A DNA stretch of 64,000 nucleotides, from NCBI RefSeq assembly GCF_047872805.1, contig NZ_JBLQUK010000001.1:186001-250000 (forward strand). Direction: 5' to 3'. Source of the stretch: Erythrobacter sp047872805. GTDB taxonomy: Bacteria; Pseudomonadota; Alphaproteobacteria; Sphingomonadales; Sphingomonadaceae. Positions 58,572-64,000 of this stretch are shown piece after piece. How positions within the stretch are numbered: position 1 is the first letter of the stretch; each line of letters opens with the position of its first letter. A model generated the notes under the pieces. It worked only from the letters and a program-made list of their open reading frames with translations. It did not search any database and was not told where the DNA came from. A program made the position numbers and the translations under genes.

Positions 58572-59813
58572 TCAGCCAAAAAGCTTGCGCGATTTTGACA
58601 GCCGCAGCAGCAAGCCCAGCGCCACGCCGGTGCCGATCGCAATGGTGAGATCAGCCGCCACCGTCAGCAACAGCGTCAGCAATAACAAGGCGCGGTCCGC
58701 GACCGGCGCTGCCCAATAGCTGCGCCATTTGTGCGGCTCGCTCATGTTCCATGCGGTGATCAGCAGCAATCCGGCGAGAGCAGGCAGCGCGAGATACCCC
58801 GCCAGCGGCGCTGCAGCGAGCATGATCAGCAGGATGAACGCCGCATGCAGCACCCCTGCGACCGGCGTTTTGCCCCCGGCGTTGACGTTGGTGGCGGTGC
58901 GCGCAATCGCTCCGGTCGCGGGCATCCCGCCGAACAAGGCCGAGCCGAGATTGGCCCAGCCCTGCGCGCTGACCTCGGCATTGGGGCGGTGCTGGCTACC
59001 GATCATCCGGTCGGCAACCATTGCCGAAAGCAGCGATTCCACCGCCGCAAGGAACGCAATGACCAAGGCTGAGGGGAGCAGTTCGGCCACTTTGGCAAAG
59101 GTGATGTCAGGGACGCTGGGCCAGGGCAGCGCGCGCGGCAATTCGCCGTAACGCCCGGCGATGGTTTCAACCGGCATAGCGGCCAGCATTACGCCTGCCG
59201 ACACCACCGCCATAGCCACCACCAGCCCCGGAAAGCGCGGAAAAGCGCGCCGCAAGACCACGATCAGCACCATCGCCGCGATGCCCGTGACCACCGCCAG
59301 CGGGTTGATATCGCCGCGCGCCGCCCAGATTGCCGGTGCCTTTTCGGCAAGATCGGCGGGCACCCCGCGTAAATCCAGCCCCAGCAAATCGCCAAGCTGG
59401 CTGAAGGCGATGATCAACGCGATCCCGATGGTGAACCCATTGACGACCGCTTCGGGCACCAGCGCTATCAGCCGTCCCGCCCTCAGCCACCCCGCGACGA
59501 TCAGGATCACGCCTGCCATCGCGGTCGCCAGCACCAAACCGTCATAGCCATGATCGGCGATCACCCCAAACACCACCACGATAAACGCCCCGGTCGGTCC
59601 GCCGATCTGCACCCGGCTGCCGCCAAGCAGCGAGATCAGCAGCCCGCCGATGACCGCGGTCACCAATCCCTTGGCCGGGTCAGCCCCAGACGCAATCGCA
59701 ATGGCGATGCTGAGCGGAATCGCCACCATGGCCACCGTCAGGCCAGCGAGCGCATCGGACACGAACAATGCCGGTGAATAGTCCCGCATCGTCGTCAGGA
59801 TCTTGGGTTGCAT
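58572..59813 (-). CDS. SulP-family inorganic anion transporter, STAS-less
   Basis: A 413-residue protein with about 10-12 membrane segments. The SulP signature (SDALAGLTVAMVAIPLSIAIAIASG), PTGAFIVVVFG, and the FGGMPATGAIARTATNVNAGG loop are present. The C-terminal STAS domain seen in most SulP proteins is missing: the chain ends RLSKSRKLFG right after the last helix. The substrate could be sulfate, bicarbonate or others. The first in-frame ATG (59813) is used. Confidence 0.87.
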   Translation of the reverse strand: MQPKILTTMRDYSPALFVSDALAGLTVAMVAIPLSIAIAIASGADPAKGLVTAVIGGLLISLLGGSRVQIGGPTGAFIVVVFGVIADHGYDGLVLATAMAGVILIVAGWLRAGRLIALVPEAVVNGFTIGIALIIAFSQLGDLLGLDLRGVPADLAEKAPAIWAARGDINPLAVVTGIAAMVLIVVLRRAFPRFPGLVVAMAVVSAGVMLAAMPVETIAGRYGELPRALPWPSVPDITFAKVAELLPSALVIAFLAAVESLLSAMVADRMIGSQHRPNAEVSAQGWANLGSALFGGMPATGAIARTATNVNAGGKTPVAGVLHAAFILLIMLAAAPLAGYLALPALAGLLLITAWNMSEPHKWRSYWAAPVADRALLLLTLLLTVAADLTIAIGTGVALGLLLRLSKSRKLFG

Positions 59814-59876
59814 GAAATGCAATTATGCCTCGCACCCCTATGGCGCAAGCAAAGATAGGCGGCGGTATTATTGTGG

Positions 59877-61502
59877 TCAGTCGCGGATCAGCGCGCGCAA
59901 GGCTTCGATCCGGTCGGCCTCATGCGATGGCTTGTCCCAGCGGATGCGGTGGATGCGGGGGAACCGCATGGCGAGGCCGGATTTGTGGCGCTTGCTGGCG
60001 TGGACGCTATCGAACGCGACCTCGAACACCAGCGTGGGTTCAACCTCGCGCACCGGGCCAAAACGGGCCGTCGTTGTCTGGCGCACCCGCTTGTCCAGCA
60101 TCGCCAGTTCGGCATCGGTGAAGCCCGAATAGGCTTTGCCCACCGGCAGCAATGCACTGCCTGCATCGGGATCGTCGTCCCAGCAGCCAAAGGTGTAATC
60201 CGAATAGAGCCCCGCCCGTTTGCCGCTGCCGCGCTGCGCATACATCAGCACGCAGTCCACCAACAGCGGATCGCGTTTCCATTTGTACCACAGATGCGCC
60301 TTGCGCCCGGCGATATAGGGGCTGTCGCGGCGCTTTAGCATCAGCCCCTCGATCGCCGCGTCACGCGCGCCTTCGCGAATTTCGGCAAGCTCGGCGAAGT
60401 CATCCGCCTCGACCAGAGCGGAGAGGTCGAAATGGCTTTCCGGCAGTTCCGGCATCAGCGTTTCGAGCGCGTTGCGGCGCGCGCTCCAGGGAAGCCCGCG
60501 CAAATCCTCTCCGCGCAGGATCAGCGCGTCGTAAAGCCGCACGAAGGCCGGGGCCTCGGCCAGCATTTTCTTGCTGACATGCTTGCGTCCAAGCCTTTGC
60601 TGAAGCGCGTTGAAACTCGCCGCGCCGCCGACTTCGCCCCCCTGAGCCCCGCTCCCCTGCGCCCCACCCCCCTGCACATTGCCGCGCACCAGCAATTCTC
60701 CGTCGAGCACCGCGTCCACCGGCAGCGCGCCGATCAATTCGGGGAAACTCGCCGAAATATCATCGCCGCTGCGCGAATAGAGCCGGGTTTCCGCGCCTGC
60801 GCGCACAATCTGCACCCTGATCCCGTCCCACTTCCACTCGGCGGCGTAGTCTTTCAGATCGACAACCGCATCCTCCAGCGGATGGGCGAGCATGAAAGGG
60901 CGAAAACGCGGCGTGCCCGCGACATCGGGCGGTGCGCCGCCACCCGCCGCCCAGTCGAACAGCTGCGAATAGGGTGGGCTGAGTGCGTGCCAATATTCCT
61001 CGACCTCCTCAACCGGCACATCAAAGGCCTGCGCAAACCCGGTCTTGGCGAGCCGCGCGGAGACCCCGATGCGCAATCCGCCGGTGGCCAGCTTGATCAG
61101 CGCAAACCTCTCGCCAGTGTCAAGCCGGTCGAGCAATTCGGCAAGCCCCGCCGCAGCGGTCTTGCGATTGAACGAAGCGAGCAATTCCGCTGCCTGCGAC
61201 AAGCTGGGCGGAGGGCTGGCGGGATTGCCTGACTGCGGCCACAGCAGGCTAGCCGTCTCCGCCGTATCGCCGACGAAATCGCGGCTGAGCGTCCATAGCA
61301 CCGGGTCGATCCGGTCCTGCATCAGCCCTCTGATGGTCGAGCTTTTGACCGCAGGGAAATCGAGCTCGCCGGTGAGCGCCGCCAGCGCCCAGCCCCGGTC
61401 CGGGTCGGGCGTTGCGCGCAAATACCCCGCAATCAGCGCCAGTTTGCGGTTGCGGCTGGCGGTGCAGGTCAGCGCATCGAGCAAGGCGGCAAAGGCCTTC
61501 AT
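59877..61502 (-). CDS. ATP-dependent DNA ligase (PP_1105-like)
   Basis: A 541-residue ligase. N-terminal DNA-binding domain (about 1-200), then the nucleotidyltransferase core with the active-site lysine in AEWKWDGIRVQ, DAVLDGELLVRG, and motif V LMLKRRDSPY, followed by the OB-fold. Between DGELLVRG and GGAASFNAL is a Gly/Gln/Ala insertion (VQGGGAQGSGAQGGEVGG) encoded by a run of G tracts. The stop of the upstream exonuclease overlaps its start (ATGA); the two belong to the ligase-associated DNA-damage-response family pair. Confidence 0.92.
   Translation of the reverse strand: MKAFAALLDALTCTASRNRKLALIAGYLRATPDPDRGWALAALTGELDFPAVKSSTIRGLMQDRIDPVLWTLSRDFVGDTAETASLLWPQSGNPASPPPSLSQAAELLASFNRKTAAAGLAELLDRLDTGERFALIKLATGGLRIGVSARLAKTGFAQAFDVPVEEVEEYWHALSPPYSQLFDWAAGGGAPPDVAGTPRFRPFMLAHPLEDAVVDLKDYAAEWKWDGIRVQIVRAGAETRLYSRSGDDISASFPELIGALPVDAVLDGELLVRGNVQGGGAQGSGAQGGEVGGAASFNALQQRLGRKHVSKKMLAEAPAFVRLYDALILRGEDLRGLPWSARRNALETLMPELPESHFDLSALVEADDFAELAEIREGARDAAIEGLMLKRRDSPYIAGRKAHLWYKWKRDPLLVDCVLMYAQRGSGKRAGLYSDYTFGCWDDDPDAGSALLPVGKAYSGFTDAELAMLDKRVRQTTTARFGPVREVEPTLVFEVAFDSVHASKRHKSGLAMRFPRIHRIRWDKPSHEADRIEALRALIRD
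60637..60672 (-). other. G-quadruplex-prone insertion in the ligase gene
   Basis: On the coding (minus) strand five G-runs of 4-6 bases are separated by loops of 1-4 nt (C-runs on the plus strand at 60637-60642, 60647-60650, 60654-60657, 60662-60665 and 60667-60672). It encodes the Gly-rich linker of the ligase. Confidence 0.6.
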
Positions 61503-62509
61503 TCCTCGGCGTCCCCATCCTCACGCCCCACCAGAGCCAGGGCCCGCGCGCGGCGTTGATGCAATTCGTGCCAGCGCAGCAGTGCCTGTTCGCGGCCATG
61601 GGTGATCCAGGTTTCCTGCGGGTTCACCTCTGCGATGGTCTGGGTCAGCTCGTTCCAGTCGGCATGATCGCTGATGATCAGCGGCAGTTCGACCCCGCGT
61701 TGACGCGCTCGCCCGCGCACCCGCATCCACCCGCTCGCCATGGCAGTAAGGGGATCGGGCAGGCGGCGGCTCCAGCGATCACCCAGCGCAGCGGGCGGGG
61801 CAATGACGATATGGCCGCGCAGATCTTCCTTCGCATAATCGTTCACAAGTCTGAGTTCGCCCAGCGTGACTCCGTGTTCTTCGTAAAGCCGGCACATCTT
61901 TTCCATCGCACCGTGGAGATAGATCGGTGCGCCGTGACCCGCGCGGCGCAATTCGGCGATCACCCGCTGCGCCTTGCCCAGCGCATAGGCGCCGACCGCT
62001 ACACACCCGCCGGGATTGTCGGCCAGCGCTTTCCGCAGCTTGCCAATCTCCTCCTCGATCGGCGGGTGCGTAAACACCGGCAGGCCAAATGTCGCCTCGG
62101 TGATGAAAATGTCGCAAGGGGTGACTTCAAACGGAGCGCAGGTCGGATCGGGCGCGCGTTTGTAATCGCCGGTGATGACCACCCGCTCGCCTGCGTGTTC
62201 AAGCAGGATCTGCGCGCTGCCCAGCACATGGCCAGCGGGGATGAAGGTTGCCTCGACCCCGCCTGCCAAGCGGATTGTCTCGCCATACCCCACCGGCAGG
62301 GCCCCCGCCCGCGTGTTGTAGCGCAGTTCCATGATGGCGAGCGTTTCGGGCGTGGCAAAGGTCTGCCCATGCCCGCCGCGCGCGTGGTCGGCGTGGCCAT
62401 GCGTAACCAGCGCCCGGTCCACCGCACGGCCCGGATCGATCCAGACATCGGCGGGGACAATGTGGATGCCCCACGGCTCGGGCCTGATCCAGGAGAAGGG
62501 GGCAGTCAT
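61499..62509 (-). CDS. ligase-associated beta-CASP/MBL exonuclease
   Basis: A 336-residue metallo-beta-lactamase-fold nuclease. HGHADHARGG (HxHxDH) supplies zinc ligands; GSAQILLEHAGERVVITGDY (Asp) and THGREQAL and ISDHADW follow. This is the ligase-associated exonuclease TIGR family, found with ATP-dependent ligases and implicated in DNA damage response. It overlaps the ligase gene by 4 bp. The usual helicase and PdeM companions are not in view here, and the left-hand neighbour is SulP. Confidence 0.9.
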   Translation of the reverse strand: MTAPFSWIRPEPWGIHIVPADVWIDPGRAVDRALVTHGHADHARGGHGQTFATPETLAIMELRYNTRAGALPVGYGETIRLAGGVEATFIPAGHVLGSAQILLEHAGERVVITGDYKRAPDPTCAPFEVTPCDIFITEATFGLPVFTHPPIEEEIGKLRKALADNPGGCVAVGAYALGKAQRVIAELRRAGHGAPIYLHGAMEKMCRLYEEHGVTLGELRLVNDYAKEDLRGHIVIAPPAALGDRWSRRLPDPLTAMASGWMRVRGRARQRGVELPLIISDHADWNELTQTIAEVNPQETWITHGREQALLRWHELHQRRARALALVGREDGDAEE

Positions 62510-62653
62510 GCAAGCATAACGGGCGGAAATCGTTGTGAGTTCCGCCTCCGGCCTACCCTTCGCTGCGAACAGCGATCAAGCCCGAGAGCCTCGCCCCCCT
62601 TCCCGCTTCTGCGAGGGCGTGGGGGCGGGTTTTCGGCGGCCATCCAAAGGCTA
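62510..62653. other. intergenic region after clpA
   Basis: About 144 bp without a gene. It has C/G-rich palindromic stretches (CCTCGCCCCCC near 62590 and a GGGGGCGGG near 62630) that may be a REP-like element or the clpA 3' end structure, but no T-run. Confidence 0.4.
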
Positions 62654-64000
62654 TCAGCTTTCCTTGTCGCTGCCTGAGGGTTCGGGCTTTGCGTCGCCTT
62701 CTGGCGCGGCCTTTTTCGCAGGTGCCGTTTTCGCTGGCGGTTTTTTCTTTGATGTCGGCCTTTTCGCGGGTCTTGCCTTGGGCGGGGCCGGGGTCATCTC
62801 AAACACCGGCTTACCATCCTTGACGCTGACATGCACTTCGCCGCCATCGGCAAGCTTGCCGAACAGCAATTCTTCGGCCAGCGGCTGTTTGATCTTGTCC
62901 TGGATCAGGCGGCCCATCGGGCGCGCGCCGTAAAGCTTGTCATAGCCCTTGTCCGCCAGCCAGCTCCTCGCATCGCTGTCGAACTGGATATGCACGTTCT
63001 GTTCGGCCAACTGCAATTCGAGCTGCAGGATGAATTTGTCGACCACCCGCGCCACGGTGCCCTTGCCCAGATAGGCGAATGGCACGATCGCATCGAGCCG
63101 GTTGCGAAATTCGGGGGTGAACATCTTCTGCACCGCTTCGGTCCCGGCGTCTTCTTTCGACACGTCGCCAAACCCGATCCCGCTGCGCGCCATATCGGAA
63201 GCGCCGGCATTGGTGGTCATGATCAGCACGACATTGCGGAAATCGACCGTCTTGCCGTGGTGGTCGGTCAGGCGGCCATTATCCATCACCTGAAGCAGGA
63301 TGTTGAACAGGTCAGGGTGTGCCTTTTCGATCTCGTCCAATAGCAGCACGCAATGCGGGTTCTGATCGACCGCATCGGTGAGCAGCCCGCCCTGATCGTA
63401 ACCGACATAGCCCGGAGGGGCGCCGATCAGCCGTGAAACGCTGTGGCGCTCCATATATTCGGACATGTCGAAACGTTTCAGCTCGATCCCCATGATGCTG
63501 GCGAGCTGGCGCGCAACTTCGGTCTTGCCGACCCCGGTCGGCCCGCTGAACAGGAACGAGCCAATCGGCTTGTCCGGATCGCGCAGCCCCGCGCGGCTCA
63601 GCTTCATCGCGGTCGCCAGCCGGGTGATCGCCTCATCCTGACCAAACACCACATGTTTGAGATCGCGGCCAAGATTTTCGAGTGCTTTCTTGTCGTCGCT
63701 GCTGACGGATTTTGGCGGGATGCGCGCCATGGTCGCGATCACCTGTTCGATTTCCTTGGCGGTGATCTTCTTCTTGCGGCGGCTGGGCGGGACCAGCATC
63801 TGCATTGCGCCAACTTCGTCGATCACGTCGATCGCCTTGTCCGGCAATTTGCGGTCGTTGATATAACGCGCCGACAATTCAACCGCGGTTTTCAGCGCGT
63901 CGGGCGTGTATTTGACCTTGTGATGATCTTCGAAAGCGGTGCGAAGCCCCTTGAGGATCAGAATCGTATCCTCGATCGTGGGTTCGTTGACGTCAATTTT
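62654..64000 (-). CDS. clpA: ATP-dependent Clp protease ATP-binding subunit ClpA (5' part outside window)
   Basis: The last 448 residues of ClpA. Visible are the KIDVNEPTIEDTILILKGL end of the first ATPase module, ELSARYINDRKLPDKAIDVIDE, and the second AAA+ module with GPTGVGKTEVARQLA, LLDEIEKAHPD and the DNGRLTDHHGKTVDFRN sensor region. It unfolds substrates for ClpP. The C-terminus has an unusual ~40-residue Lys/Pro/Ala-rich tail (PPKARPAKRPTSKKKPPAKT) not found in E. coli ClpA. The N-terminal module lies beyond the window. Confidence 0.95.
   Translation of the reverse strand, partial: KIDVNEPTIEDTILILKGLRTAFEDHHKVKYTPDALKTAVELSARYINDRKLPDKAIDVIDEVGAMQMLVPPSRRKKKITAKEIEQVIATMARIPPKSVSSDDKKALENLGRDLKHVVFGQDEAITRLATAMKLSRAGLRDPDKPIGSFLFSGPTGVGKTEVARQLASIMGIELKRFDMSEYMERHSVSRLIGAPPGYVGYDQGGLLTDAVDQNPHCVLLLDEIEKAHPDLFNILLQVMDNGRLTDHHGKTVDFRNVVLIMTTNAGASDMARSGIGFGDVSKEDAGTEAVQKMFTPEFRNRLDAIVPFAYLGKGTVARVVDKFILQLELQLAEQNVHIQFDSDARSWLADKGYDKLYGARPMGRLIQDKIKQPLAEELLFGKLADGGEVHVSVKDGKPVFEMTPAPPKARPAKRPTSKKKPPAKTAPAKKAAPEGDAKPEPSGSDKES

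Noticed and set aside
61412..62677. 421-codon plus-strand frame over the exonuclease
   Set aside because: No recognisable domain; the minus strand encodes a complete MBL exonuclease.
1..64000. tRNA, rRNA, CRISPR array, insertion sequence or prophage
   Set aside because: I read the intergenic gaps for cloverleaf-like or repeat-spacer patterns and for transposase or integrase genes and saw none; a small RNA could still be missed by eye.

Overview
The window looks like chromosomal DNA of an alphaproteobacterium, most likely Sphingomonadales and probably close to Erythrobacteraceae. The grounds are the high GC content, tight ATGA-overlap operons, and families typical of that group (COX15-type heme A synthase, PopZ, CarD, UrcA, DUF1491, DUF4402). 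The gene order ppsR-maf-aroE-coaE-dnaQ facing away from hemE-hemJ-rho, followed by mnmE-mnmG-rsmG-parA-parB, is the arrangement known around the Caulobacter-type chromosomal origin. I see no rRNA, tRNA, CRISPR array, insertion sequence or prophage.

Layout. 1-6800: thiazole synthesis (a ThiS-ThiG fusion cut by the window edge), a MerC-like membrane protein behind a Zur-like box, heme A synthase, CutA, ribosomal proteins L13/S9 with a strong terminator, a phosphoesterase and small envelope proteins. 6800-18100: a LytTR two-component pair, fumarase, a PIMT-like protein/TolC/PopZ cluster with a palindrome over its promoter, an S9 peptidase, a thin [2Fe-2S] protein, a CBS protein, ErpA and exonuclease III. 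18100-24750: a leftward block with a SleB hydrolase, DUF1491, a thioesterase, PtsN, HPF and the dnaQ-coaE-aroE-maf-ppsR operon.

24747-25084 is the likely replication origin: the only gap over 300 bp, with DnaA-box-like 9-mers, an AT-rich stretch and several GANTC sites. To its right, transcribed away from it, lie hemE, hemJ, rho, a BLUF photoreceptor gene, mnmE, mnmG, rsmG, parA and parB. Three perfect parS sites sit between mnmE and the end of rsmG, two of them inside rsmG, plus one degenerate copy in mnmE. ParA/ParB and parS therefore form a segregation centre 6-9 kb from the putative origin.

35992-40453 holds the most interesting accessory module: a secreted DUF4402 pilin-like protein, its own terminator, a PapD-like periplasmic chaperone and a 944-residue usher-like outer-membrane protein with an unusual N-terminal domain and C-terminal surface-type domains. 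It looks like a minimal, non-canonical chaperone-usher export system.

40475-64000 is mostly core and housekeeping: a glycine-zipper protein, fRMsr, a PQQ-type sugar dehydrogenase, a DUF815 ATPase, an acyl-CoA dehydrogenase, a Sua5-type tRNA-modification enzyme, two lipoproteins, CarD, FdxA, an S4 protein with a Suv3-like helicase, an M23 peptidase, HemB, two GNATs, a gamma carbonic anhydrase, DUF167, DUF1993, a short SulP transporter, an ATP-dependent DNA ligase/exonuclease pair with a G-quadruplex-prone insertion, and the 3' part of clpA.
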